The notes beneath the pieces are model-generated. The model had not been told where the DNA came from. It ran no database searches and saw nothing but the letters and a program-made list of their open reading frames with translations. Shown here in pieces: positions 23,481 to 33,488 of a stretch of DNA of 64,000 nucleotides. The translations under genes and the position numbers were made by a program. The stretch is from Adiantum capillus-veneris. Its lineage: Eukaryota; Streptophyta; Polypodiopsida; Polypodiales; Pteridaceae. The stretch's first letter is position 1; each line of letters begins with the position of its first letter. The stretch covers positions 4,450,001 through 4,514,000 of the forward strand of contig CM043968.1 of the NCBI GenBank assembly GCA_014529385.2, given 5' to 3'.

Positions 23481-24060
23481 GAATGCCTTCCTCAAAGCGT
23501 AGAGGAAAAAAATTTGTCAGAGAATTCAGCCTTGAATTGTTGTTGGAAGTTCCTTGCAAAGCTTTGGTATACCACCAAGTACTTGCAATCCCCTTGAGGT
23601 GTTTGGTCACATGCCTCACCTTCGATACTTCTCACAAATTGCCGTTTGCAAAGGCAACTTCAAACTGTCGAATGAAAGCAGTAGCTTTCAGGAAATCTTC
23701 CCTTCCGTCAAAAGTATCAAACTTGACTGGAGTGTTTCTAGGTCTAGAGACCGTCTTCATATCCTTCCCGAGATGACGGGATTTCTTGGCTATGGTTCTG
23801 GATTGATGTTCATGGATATCTTCTGGATTCTGAAGGATCTCGAGCATTCCGCTCCTTCGATTCTCTAGGTTCTTGAGCATCACGCTCTTGTCGCCTTCTC
23901 AGAGAATCCCAAATCTTGTGTCGCCTTCTTGCAGAGAGAAAAAATTTCCAACTCTGCAAGCTTTTCCTGCAGGACTTAGGTTTCTGCCTGCTTACTTCTC
24001 TCTTGGCTTGTCATGGCTTCTTCCCGTATCTTCCCAGTGTCGTCCTCTTTACAGAGAAAG
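23481..24060 (-). pseudogene. B gag remnant
   Basis: The minus-strand frame at 23883-23632 contains VKFDTFDGREDFLKATAFIR. After a stop the reading continues as VTKHLKGIASTWWYTKAL, which matches the D capsid (AATFLKDNAFTWWTTSLM). The capsid start and middle are present. The zinc knuckle and everything downstream are absent. Confidence 0.75.
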
Positions 24061-24072
24061 AGAGGAGACCAT

Positions 24073-24084
24073 GCTCTGATACCA
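24073..24084 (-). other. B primer-binding site (tRNA-iMet)
   Basis: TGGTATCAGAGC on the minus strand, one base after the B 5' LTR end. Confidence 0.9.
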
Positions 24085-24085
24085 C

Positions 24086-24404
24086 TGTCACAAACGGGAG
24101 CGCATAACAATGTAACATATACTCGGATAAATAGAATTTATCACTTAATACTGAAGCCAAAGGATACAGAGAGAAATAGATAGAGAGAGATAGAGAGTGA
24201 GAAGATCGACACAGTACTGAATAACGCACTAGGAATACTCTGTACTCGGATGTCTCCAGTGAGAAAAACCTTCTCACTTAAAATTCCAATAATTCATTTA
24301 GAATTATTTTTCCTTTATGCTCCAAGCGAGAAAACCCTCTCACTTATAAATCCAATAATTCATTTAAAATTATTTTTCTATCAAATAAAGCCAATTTAGC
24401 AACA
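24086..24404 (-). repeat. B 5' LTR, internally deleted (319 bp)
   Basis: It is co-linear with both ends of the 1990-bp 3' LTR, but lacks about 1.67 kb between the counterparts of 19483 and 21158. The junction falls at CTG, present at both breakpoints. The final CAACA (24400-24404) also serves as the TR2 TSD. Confidence 0.85.
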
Positions 24405-25521
24405 TGTCACGTGACACATCCCAACCCTATGTGTCCGTGGACAAGCTACACCACAGCAGGGTTTAGTCAGTTCAGTCAAGTCTAGATTAGCAGTGATCTG
24501 GCACTTTTGTGAGTCTATTCGTAGACCGTGCATGCCCAATCACTTAGCATAGATGCATATCCTCCGGTTGCACACAGCTGATCATCGGAATTCCCATCAG
24601 AATCCATTAGCATCAGTTAGGGGAATTTTCCAATGCATTTAGCCTATTTTCCTATTTACTGGGATTTTCACTTATTATTTTTAAGTGACTTTCCAACAAA
24701 AGTAGGTAGGGCAATTTTGCTAAGTTTCTATATAAGCAAACCCAAGTTAGCACTAAATGGCAGAAGAGGCAGCAGGAGCACCTTGCTCAACAGGCAACTT
24801 CTCAGCAAGACCAACCCCCGCGACTACTCTGGCGTTTTCTCCACAGAAGACCTAGCGTTTTTGCATCAGATCAGCCTTGGCGATTTGTGCACAGCAGATC
24901 AGCCCCGGCATCATCACGACGCGGCAGATCAACCTAGCGTTTTTGCATTTGCAGAACCCCGGCGACAAAAGGACCAATTTCAGCCCCTGGCGTTTTTGGA
25001 TTTCAGCAGCAAATTAAGACCGGCATCATTCACCTAAAGTGTAGCAGATTCAGCCCGTAAAGACCATCAGTTTTCAGCCCTAAGAAACCTCATTTTTCAG
25101 CCAAGAAAACGCAGCCAAAACGGTCATTTTCAGCCACCGAAACAGTCCCGAAATTCAGTGATCAGAAGATCTCAGATTTCAGCCATCGTCGTCGTCGTCG
25201 TCGTCGGCGGCATAGACCAAGTTGCATAGTCCATTGCATACGCATTGTACACCTTTGTGCAATCAAAGAATAGACCACTCTCGCCGACGAGAGTGGGGCC
25301 TTCGGAGGAGGGATTTACAACCTCTCGGGTGCCGTATCTCTCTTCTCTCTCCTTCTCTCAATCTCATTCACTTGCACGCACAATATCCACTCACTTTGTT
25401 CGTGACCACAACACTCTACAAGACGGAAAGCTCTCTCTTTCCCTAAGGACTAAAAGGAACCTTGAGCAATAAAGATCACTAATCTTGAGAAAATACAACA
25501 TTCATTCCGCTGCACCTAACA
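24405..25521 (+). repeat. TR2 5' LTR
   Basis: It runs TGTCACGTGACACATCCC to CACCTAACA. TATATAAG lies at 24729-24736, the likely core promoter. A short CGTCGT run lies near 25186-25207; the 3' LTR copy differs there by a few bases. Confidence 0.93.
24729..24736 (+). promoter_or_regulatory. TR2 LTR TATA box
   Basis: TATATAAG lies in the 5' LTR. The same box occurs in the 3' LTR (27876-27883) and, on the minus strand, in both TR1 LTRs, as expected for an LTR promoter under selection. Confidence 0.6.
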
Positions 25522-25522
25522 T

Positions 25523-25534
25523 TGGTATCAGAGC
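25523..25534 (+). other. TR2 primer-binding site (tRNA-iMet)
   Basis: TGGTATCAGAGC, one base after the LTR end. Confidence 0.93.
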
Positions 25535-25865
25535 TTTGGAAGTGTTCTGCATTACTCAAGGAAAGAACCACAAGAACCACAAGAATTTTTTTGCTTGTTG
25601 TGATCGCACGAACCCAAGTTTACTTGGGCGTGGCAATTCCTAATCGTGTTTGTTGAAGAGTGACAGGAATCCCAAGAAAGAAGGGCTTGTCCAGCCTCCC
25701 CTTGTGTCTCTTTTCACTCATTGAGAGCGGACCGTGCACTTAGCGACCGGCCAATCGACGTGAGGTGGGAAAAAGCAACCTTGGTGTGATCGCAAGGCCG
25801 CCAAGGGGTGCGCCCGCGGAAAGGAGTAGAACTAGGGTGAAGAGAAGATCCTTCTCCAACGCGAT

Positions 25866-26306
25866 TTGCAAGCGAAAGAACACCTCAAGAACCTCAAGAA
25901 CCCAAGATTCTCACGAATCAAGGACCTCAAGAACCCAAGACCCCCAAGAACGCACGATTGTAGAATAATCATCACTCGAAGCGGAATGGATACTTCACTT
26001 GGAGGTGATGAGCATGAGAGAGGCGAAGAAGAATTTTCCCCACCGGGAGGTTTTTCCGACCCTCCCCCTTCACCATCTACGACAAAGATTGCACTAACTC
26101 CTATGGAGGAGCTGGCCCAAGAAAGAGAAGCAGAAAGAAAAGCCTACGAAGAAGACATGGCAGCCATAGAGCGCAAGTACCAAGAACGAAGGGCAGCCAT
26201 AGATCGAGAGAACAAAGCAAGTCAAGCAGAATTTGATCGAGAGAACAAAGAAATGCAAGCCAAGTTTGATCGCGAGAACAAAGCAATAAGGCAAGAGATG
26301 TTGTGA
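25866..26306 (+). pseudogene. TR2 gag N-terminus with coiled-coil repeats
   Basis: The frame contains MDTSLGGDEHERGEEEFSPP at 25987, matching the start of TR1 gag. It then has a Glu/Lys/Arg-rich helix with a repeated FDRENK unit that should form a coiled coil. It stops at TGA 26304-26306. The next frame (26331-27539) is in the same phase, so a single nonsense codon separates the two and they were probably one protein. The gag core, zinc knuckle and protease seen in TR1 are deleted. Confidence 0.72.
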
Positions 26307-26330
26307 CTCTCTTGTCGAATACAGGCACAG

Positions 26331-27539
26331 ATGCAACAAGATCGGGAAAAGAAGACTCTCTCAGTCTCTTCTTCTCCAAAGCATGACACACAGGATTTGC
26401 ATGCTTGTGTGAAGCATGATGATGATTTGATTGACCATGACTTGCATTATGAATTGAATGATATTGCTAAGCATGATGATTTGCATGATCAAGATGTGAT
26501 TTCTCACAAGCATGATGAGTTGCATGAAGAAGATGTGATTGTTCACCAGGATGAGGAGTTAGTTGATGTTGTTCCTAGCGAAGCTAACCTCGTTGTAGAT
26601 TCGATCAATCACCAAGAATCGATCTTGGCTTTCGAGTCGAGGTCCACAGATCCCCCACAAGAAGATTCGATAGATCCCGAAGAACCGATCTTGGCTTTTG
26701 AGTCGAGGTCCAAAGAACCCTCACAAGACGATTCAATCATTCTAGAAGAAGCGATCTTGGCTATCGAGCCTTGGTCCAAAGAGCCCTCACAGGAAGTATT
26801 ATATGTTCGCATGATTGATACGCACGCATTGTTCGAGTGTTTCATTCGTGAAGGTTTCCTGTATTTTAGTCAGCATCGTTATGTGATCCCTTTTCCTAGG
26901 CATGGCATACTGTATGTTGAGCACGTTTCTCTCATGGATGAGCACGAATGTATGCGGATTGTTCATGAAAAGCTGAAAAGTTTGTATGTCAGGAAGTCAC
27001 ATTCCATGTTTCTTCCTTGGTATGACACAGTTTCCGAAAGAGCACATGAAAGTATGAGCACCAAGCAAGGGCATTTCCATTGTGATTTGCCACAGTTGAT
27101 TGATTTCGATCAAGCAGAAAAGATTCGATCGCATTGTTTGCATGTGTTTGATGAACGGGTTGTCACTCCGTCTCTATGTTCATCTACATGGCATACACAG
27201 TCTTTAGAGAAGACAAGATTTTTTTCCTTCACTTTACATGGAATGGGTATGTTCATGGTTTTGTGTTGGAGATGGTTTCAGGAATTTTCAGCCATGGAGA
27301 TTCTTGAAGACGGAAGAAGCAAGACTCTAGACGAAGTTGAAGCAAGAAAGGGGATTCAGAAGACTTTGTGTCGCTTTCGGCGCGGCCCAAAGAAGCAAGC
27401 GTTGCATACCTTTATGAAGTTCAAGTACCGCACGACCCACATATCAGAGTGGACCGGCGAAGAGTCCCTTCCAAGATTCCGGATGCTGTTGGCGATCTCC
27501 CTCGACGCCATACAGTTCGGTACCAGTACCTCACTTTGA
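26331..27539 (+). CDS. TR2 family ORF, 402 codons: H/D-rich, 22-aa repeats, unknown domain, chromodomain-like end
   Basis: Open throughout. About residues 10-80 are rich in His and Asp (KHDD, DLHDQD, HKHDELHEED). Residues 96-161 hold three 22-residue repeats sharing ILAFESRS and an acidic DSI(D/I) part. A central domain of about 180 residues (from MIDTHALFECFIREGF) matches no family I recognise. From about residue 360, TFMKFKYRTTHISEWTGEES aligns with the chromodomain core of C and D (LVKFKN, then KW, then EE), so the end probably derives from an integrase chromodomain. TR1 carries the same order with frameshifts. The frame ends 11 bp before the 3' LTR. Function is unknown; targeting or RNA/particle association through the chromodomain is an inference. 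Confidence 0.72.
   Translation: MQQDREKKTLSVSSSPKHDTQDLHACVKHDDDLIDHDLHYELNDIAKHDDLHDQDVISHKHDELHEEDVIVHQDEELVDVVPSEANLVVDSINHQESILAFESRSTDPPQEDSIDPEEPILAFESRSKEPSQDDSIILEEAILAIEPWSKEPSQEVLYVRMIDTHALFECFIREGFLYFSQHRYVIPFPRHGILYVEHVSLMDEHECMRIVHEKLKSLYVRKSHSMFLPWYDTVSERAHESMSTKQGHFHCDLPQLIDFDQAEKIRSHCLHVFDERVVTPSLCSSTWHTQSLEKTRFFSFTLHGMGMFMVLCWRWFQEFSAMEILEDGRSKTLDEVEARKGIQKTLCRFRRGPKKQALHTFMKFKYRTTHISEWTGEESLPRFRMLLAISLDAIQFGTSTSL
26616..26813 (+). repeat. Three in-frame 66-bp repeats in the TR2 ORF
   Basis: Units start at 26616, 26682 and 26748, exactly 66 bp apart, each encoding 22 residues; the last is the most diverged. TR1 has only two units at the matching place (about 6800-6890). Confidence 0.85.
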
Positions 27540-27550
27540 AAAGGAGGGGA
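27539..27550 (+). other. TR2 polypurine tract
   Basis: AAAAGGAGGGGA lies directly before the 3' LTR at 27551, identical to TR1. Confidence 0.88.
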
Positions 27551-28668
27551 TGTCATGTGACACATCCCAACCCTATGTGTCTGTGGACAAGCTACACCAC
27601 AGCAAGGTTTAGTCAATTCAGTCAAGTTTAGATTAGCAGTGATCTGGCACTTTTGTGAGTCTATTCGTAGACCGTGCATGCCCAGTCACTTAGCATAGAT
27701 GCATATCCTCCGGTTGCACACAGCATGATCATCGGAATTCCCATCAGAATCCATTAGCATCAGTTAGGGGAATTTTCCAATGCATTTAGCCTATTTTCCT
27801 ATTTACTGGGATTTTCACTTATTATTTTTAAGTGACTTTCCAACAAAAGTAGGTAGGGCAATTTTGCTAAGTTTCTATATAAGCAAACCCAAGTTAGCAC
27901 TAAATGGCAGAAGAGGCAGCAGGAGCACCTTGCTCAACAGGCAACTTCTCAGCAAGACCAACCCCCGCGACTACTCTGGCGTTTTCTCCACAGAAGACCT
28001 AGCGTTTTTGCATCAGATCAGCCTTGGCGATTTGTGCACAGCAGATCAGCCCCGGCATCATCACGACGCGGCAGATCAGCCTAGCGTTTTTGCATTTGCA
28101 GAACCCCGGCGACAAAAGGACCAATTTCAGCCCCTGGCGTTTTTGGATTTCAGCAGCAAATTAAGACCGGCATCATTCACCTAAAGTGTAGCAGATTCAG
28201 CCCGTAAAGACCATCAGTTTTCAGCCCTAAGAAACCTCATTTTTCAGCCAAGAAAACGCAGCCAAAACGGTCATTTTCAGCCACCGAAACAGTCCCGAAA
28301 TTCAGTGATCAGAAGATCTCAGATTTCAGCCATCGTCGTCGTCGTCGTCGGCGGCGGCATAGACCAAGTTGCATAGTCCATTGCATACGCATTGTACACC
28401 TTTGTGCAATCAAAGAATAGACCACTCTCGCCGACGAGAGTGGGGCCTTCGGAGGAGGGTTTTACAACCTCTCGGGTGCCGTATCTCTCTTCTCTCTCCT
28501 TCTCTCAATCTCATTCACTTGCACGCACAATATCCACTCACTTTGTTCGTGACCACAACACTCTACAAGACGGAAAGCTCTCTCTTTCCCTAAGGACTAA
28601 AAGGAAGCTTGAGCAATAAAGATCACTAATCTTGAGAAAATACAACATTCATTCCACTGCACCTAACA
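27551..28668 (+). repeat. TR2 3' LTR
   Basis: 1118 bp, TGTCATGTGACACATCCC to CACCTAACA, almost identical to 24405-25521. The TSD CAACA follows at 28669-28673. Confidence 0.93.
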
Positions 28669-28673
28669 CAACA

Positions 28674-28841
28674 CCTGAAGCGTCACAGGGGTCAGAAAAG
28701 GCCACCAAAGATAAGGATTCAACCGCGACTTCTGGACTGCAGGCAAAGAAACAGAAAAGGAAGCCTTTTGTGCGCAAGTCGCTCGAGGAAAAGAAGGTCC
28801 TAATGGCTGAAAATAAATGCTTTATATGCAAGCAGCCTGGT
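28674..28841 (+). pseudogene. D gag, segment between B and E (first half of zinc knuckle)
   Basis: It continues D gag after B: Ala/Lys/Thr-rich linker, KKQKRKPFVRKSLEEKKVL, then CFICKQPG, the first half of a CX2CX4HX4C knuckle. The second half (HFATNC) is at 30322-30339, after the solo LTR E. The open frame seen from 28632 starts in the TR2 LTR and is a chance fusion. Confidence 0.85.
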
Positions 28842-30318
28842 TGAAACTAGCCTGTACTTTCAAAAAGGGCGGTAGACTTTAGACTTAAACCTTATTTGCT
28901 TTCACCCATTTAATTTGTCGCCCACTTTACCTGTACTTTCAAGACACAACAAAGGGGAGAGGGATACAGGCTGCTAGATTGCACCTGTATGAGTAGACCG
29001 ACACCCGATTGGCCCCTAACTTAGGCGCCCCTTTCGGTATTTCTTTATTGCTTAAAAGAGGGAATAAGCGTTGTGGTTCCCTACAAGCTGCCCCGCACAA
29101 ACTTGGCTGAATTTCAATTGTTCCGGCCTGATTTCGGTAGCATAATTGTACTAGGACCCTTCACAGTCAGTATTCCCACGCATTGAATGACTTTCCCGAC
29201 GCATACGGGCACTTTGCAAAACCTGGCGAGAATCTGCAGCATGCTGAATTCTCTGTTTTCGGCCCCGAAAATGCGCCAGATCACCTAAACAGCGGTCCCC
29301 TCGTATCCCCGAACCTCCTAGGGGTATTAGGGACCGTTTAGGGCCAAAACCCTAAACCTGCAAAAATACACAGCAGGCTGTAATTTACTGTTTCGGGCTC
29401 CGTTTCGTGTGCCGGTCGCATCCGTAGCAAGTCCTTGAGCTCCCGCACCTGTAGGGCTACTTGCCCTTTGAATCGGACGAGATTTCTGGCGTGAAACCTC
29501 ACCGAATTCACCTGTACCTGTGGGGGATTAGCCGCTAGCTAATCCAGTACCTGTGCGAGAGGCTCTTGCCTCAGCAATCGCGCATGAACCCACACAACTG
29601 TACATTGGTCAATTGAAAAGCCCACTAGAGGGGCATAACATACTGCCATAGGGGAGAGAGAGGGCAGTGCGTAGCGTGCAGGGCATCACTCCTGGCACCG
29701 CATTGTACATAGGAGGGAAAGGAAGCACTCCATAGCTCTTAACCTGTGACAAAATCTGCAAATGAGCCTCATTTCCCTTCAAATTCAGCGCCACTTCTCC
29801 ATGCATGAGGAAAGTGCACCAGAATGTGCCACTTGGCGCATTTACAAGCATTTTCCCGTTTCGGGGTTGCCGCCTAAAAATCTCCCAACCGGTTGCTCAG
29901 TTGACTTCACGGCAGAGTAAGAAAATGTTCTCCTTGTCATTCCGGAGGTAATGACGCAAACACATTTTCAGGTCCCAAAATAGCGATTCCCTAAATTTTA
30001 GGAGATGCTGCCATTGTATCTTTCTAGGTCATCTGACCCCCTTTGTACACTGCAGCCACACCCAAAACTGAAATGTAGCCTCTGTAGCAAAGGATTCCAC
30101 TTTGGCTAGTCAATGACCCCACTTTGGCTAACCATAGTCTTTGTCCAACCTTAGTGCTCTCTTGCCCTCAGGCCTGGACTCCCTCTGGACAGTTCCACAC
30201 TAGCTATGCAATGCAGGGCAGTTAGATTTCCCGAGGGGTGTTTCCAAAAAGTGAAAGTAAATAAATAATAAGAAAGAAATCAACAAAAAGGATAGATAGT
30301 AGTCACACGCCGGTGACA
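28842..30318 (-). mobile_element. Element E: solo LTR of a D-related family
   Basis: 1477 bp, in minus orientation TGTCACCGGCG to GGCTAGTTTCA, flanked by CTGGT (28837-28841 and 30319-30323). It has no internal region, PBS or PPT. Long stretches match the reverse complement of the D LTR (for example 29740-29910 against about 4395-4560), and its length nearly equals the D LTR (1474 bp), but it is clearly diverged. Solo LTRs form by recombination between the two LTRs of one element. It splits the D gag zinc knuckle. Confidence 0.88.
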
Positions 30319-30739
30319 CTGGTCACTTTGCTACCAATTGCAAAGACCAGCTGACTCAGATGATAAAGAGGACCAGAAAGGCAAGAAGCCTAAACCCACG
30401 GCAGGTTTGGTGCCAGACTCCCATCATTGGAGAGTTGCGTCTGCATATTCAGTCATATATAGACACAGAAGAGTTCTATATCATGCCACTGGAAGGTGCA
30501 ATGCGCTACTTGGAATTCCGTGGATGTTCAGAGTACATGGCGTGTTGGATGCCTACGGCAAGATGATCACCCCTCAGCATAGGGGCAAAACTCATGTTTT
30601 GGATGTAAAGCTTAAAGGGGAGTTTGTCCCTATTGTATCTGCTTCTGCTATCACTTCTGTAATAAAGAATCATCTTTCTGTGTACTTGATTTTTGCACTG
30701 ATGTCTCAGATAATCGTCAATCAAATTTATCTGTGTTAG
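30319..30739 (+). pseudogene. D gag end and protease remnant
   Basis: It begins with the second knuckle half (GHFATNCK). A protease region follows in two frames: LRLHIQSYIDTEEFYIMPLE and NALLGIPWMFRVHGVLDAYG, the latter being the conserved ILG-x-PW half of retropepsin. The D-T/S-G half is not found, so the protease is deleted or frameshifted. Confidence 0.75.
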
Positions 30740-31403
30740 ATAAAGAAAGGTCAGCATTTTTGCAAAAGTTTAACTGACTGTTTTTCTGATTCATTACCAT
30801 CGCAATTACCGCCAGAGAGACCTGAGGATCATCGGATAGATTTGGTGCCAGGGTGTAGCCCACCGAATAGACCTCCCTACAGGGTTAATGCGGCGCAACA
30901 AAAAGAGATTATGGGCCAGGTTGAGGAGTTATTAGAGAAGGGGCTGATTCAGCCTAGTTGTTCACCCTTTTGCTCCCCAATGCTCCTAGTGCAGAAAAAG
31001 GATGGCTCACGGCGCATGTGTATTGATTACTTCTGTAATAAAGAATCATCTTTCTGTGTACTTGATTTTTGCACTGATGTCTCAGATAATCGTAAATCAA
31101 ATTTATCTGTGTTAAACAAAGAAAGGTCAGCATTTTTGCAAAAGTTTAACTGACTGTTTTTCTGATTCATTACCATCGCAATTACCGCCAGAGAGACCTG
31201 AGGATCATCGGATAGATTTGGTGCCAAGGTGTAGCCCACCGAATAGACCTCCCTACAGGGTTAATGCGGTGCAACAAAAAGAGATTATGGCCAGGTTGAG
31301 GAGTTATTAGAGAAGGGGCTGATTCAGCCTAGTTCTTCACCCTTTTGCTCCCCAATGCTCCTAGTGCAGAAAAAGGATGGCTCACGGCGCATGTGTATTG
31401 ATT
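30653..31403 (+). repeat. 376-bp tandem duplication inside D pol
   Basis: 30653-31028 is repeated at 31029-31403, nearly identical with a one-base deletion (ATGGGCCAGG to ATGGCCAGG) and a few substitutions. Each copy holds the RT entry region ([22 protein letters not shown]). The duplication ends the first RT copy at 31153 in a non-RT tail. Confidence 0.92.
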
Positions 31404-32359
31404 ACCGTGTGTTGAATAAGAATACCATCAAGAATAGGTTTCCTATTCCTAGAATTGATGATATTCTCGATCGTCAGCAGAATAAACCTTAAGAGTGGGT
31501 ACCATCAGATTCGTATAAGGCCAGAGAATGTGCACAAGACTGCGTTCAGAACAACATTTGGTCTTTATGAGTTCCTAGTGACGCCGTTTGGGCTAACAAA
31601 TGCTCTTGCCACGTTCAACAAAATGATGGACCGGATTTTCCGCTCGCATCAACTGTTTGTTGGGACGTTCTTCGATGACATGATAGTCCATTTGAAGAAT
31701 GAAGAGGAGCATAGGCGTCACTTGACCATTGTGTTCGAAGAGCTACGTAGTCATGGGCTACTTGTCAATCCTAAAAAAGTGAATTCTTCCTGGAAGAGAT
31801 CCACTTTCTTGGCCACACAATCTCAAAGGATGGTGTCGGAATGGATCCCGCAAAGGTTGAAGCTATTAAGACATGGCCGGACTTAAAGACTGTGCACGAT
31901 GTCAGAAGCTTCTTGGAATTGTGTTCCTACTTTAGAAGGTTTATCAGGAATTTTGCAGAGATAGCATCACCTCTTCACGCTTTGCAAAAGAAAGAGGTCA
32001 CTTTTAGATGGACCCTGAAAGAGATTTCAGCTTTTAGTCTCTTAAAGGAAAAGTTGACTTCGGATTCGGTAATTGTTTTGCCAGATCTCAGTAAGTCATT
32101 TGTGGTCCAGTGTGACACGTGTGGCAGTAGCATCGAAGCAGTGCTAATGCAAGATGGACGGGTAGTAGCTTATGAAAGCCGAATTTTGCAAGGGCCAGAG
32201 AAGACCATGCAAGTCTATGAGAAAGAGCTCTTGGCCATGATTCATGCGCTTTCTAGCTGGAAGCACTACCTTTTAGGTGCTGATTTTGTTGTCCAGACAG
32301 ACCATCAGACCTTGCGATACTTCTTGACACAGTCAAAGTTATCCGAAAAGCATATGTGA
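31404..32359 (+). pseudogene. D reverse transcriptase-RNase H (frameshifted)
   Basis: [57 protein letters not shown], catalytic GTFFDDMIVHLKN (FFDD at 31668-31679). A frameshift near 31790-31850 leads to WPDLKTVHDVRSFLELCSYF. RNase H: QCDTCGSSIEAVLM, YEKELLAMIHAL, TDHQTLRYFLTQ. A stop after SEKHM (32357-32359) ends the frame. The upstream part of RT lies within the duplicated segment at 30842-31403. Confidence 0.87.
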
Positions 32360-33480
32360 TGGGCAAACATTCTTTCTATGTTCCACTTCCAGATTATGCA
32401 TGTGGAAGGCAAGAAGAATGTTGTGGCTGAAGCATTATCAAGGAAGCCACAAATTTCAACTGTGTCAATTCCTTATCATCATGAGTTAGATGACATGAAG
32501 GAACAATATGCTACTCATGAAGATTTTGCAGGGATCTTTAAACGGTTACAAGAGGGGCAACATCATGAGCACTACCTCCTCACAGATGGTTTTATGATGA
32601 TGCATGGCAGACTTTGTGTCACTAGGCCATTGCGACGTAAGGTCATGGAAGAGAGTCATGTCCCACCGTATGCAGGGCATCGTGGTATTGATGCGACAGT
32701 TAAAGCTTCTTCTATTGGCCTACCTTGAGGAGAGATGTGGATGCCTTTGTGTGAGCATGCATAATTTGCCAAAAGGTCAAGTTTGACAAGCAAAAGGCAC
32801 CAGCGTTGTTACCACCACTGGCGATTCCGGATAAGCCATGGGAAAGCATTGCTATGGACTTTATCTTTGATCTTCCAAGAACGCCAACAGGGAATGATGG
32901 TATATGGAATATTATCTGCAGATTCAGCAAGCAGGCCCATTTTATCCCTGTTATAAAGAAGATAAAATCTGATCAGATGGCACGCTTGTTCATGTACAAT
33001 GTGTTTAAGTACCATGGTATGCCACAATCAATTATCAGTGATCGTGATTCTCGCATGACCAGTTTGTTTGGAGAGGATTGTTTAAGAACAAAGGCACTAC
33101 GCTCAAGTTCTCGTCTTCGTTTCATCCACAAACTGATGGACACTCAGAAGAGGCTAATTCTATTGTCTTAGATCTGCTGAAATGCTGTGTCAAATAATAA
33201 GGGCAAGTAGGAACAGTATTTGCCTATGCTTGAGTTTGCGTACAACAATATGGTGCATTCGTCCACAGGCAAGGCACCTTTTGAGATTGTTGAAGGCGGC
33301 AAAAAAGTTCCTTCCATTTTGCATACAAAGGACAAGATCTTTGAGGCAGATCGATATGTTTAGAACATGGATGAAATGTATAAGAAAATTAAAGTTGCCT
33401 TGGAGAAGACTTAGGCAAAGCAAAAAAAAGGTTGCTGATCGTCACGATCGTGAATTCTTGGTCGTGAATTCCTATTATCA
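32360..33480 (+). pseudogene. D integrase, zinc-binding and catalytic core (broken)
   Basis: RNase H end (VVAEALSRKP), then the zinc-binding histidines (HVPPYAGHRGI) and, after a stop and frameshift, the cysteines. First Asp: ESIAMDFIFDLP. Second Asp: IISDRDSRMTSLF. A frameshift near 33090 leads to the region with the catalytic Glu (TDGHSEEANSIVLD, about 33125-33170). Further stops follow to 33480. Confidence 0.82.
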
Positions 33481-33488
33481 ACAGGTGA

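Larger units (their letters stand above)
24405..28668 (+). mobile_element. TR2: second copy of the non-autonomous TR family
   Basis: The element is 4264 bp, TSD CAACA (24400-24404 and 28669-28673). LTRs of 1117 and 1118 bp flank a 2029-bp interior. An iMet PBS, TATA box and PPT are all present. Unlike TR1 it has also lost the gag core and protease, keeping only the gag N-terminus joined to the family ORF. The LTR pair is close, differing mostly by C/T and G/A changes. Confidence 0.93.
19355..28673 (-). mobile_element. Element B: gag-only Ty3 relic in D gag
   Basis: About 5.05 kb without TR2. TSD CCTGA. On the minus strand it runs TGTTGCTAAATTGGC to TTTGTGACA, with an iMet PBS at 24073-24084 and a PPT (AGTGAGAGGGA) before the 3' LTR. 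The internal region is only 2.7 kb and contains a decayed gag but no pol motif. Its 5' LTR is 319 bp against 1990 bp for the 3' LTR. TR2 sits five bases from its right end. Confidence 0.88.

Noticed and set aside
24633-25472. Open frames inside the TR2 LTRs (134, 74 and 75 codons, repeated in the 3' LTR)
   Set aside because: They recur because the LTR is duplicated; no domain, and they overlap promoter and leader sequence.
28632-28844. Open frame of 70 codons running from the TR2 LTR into D gag
   Set aside because: A chance fusion across the TR2 end and TSDs; the real unit is D gag resuming at 28674.
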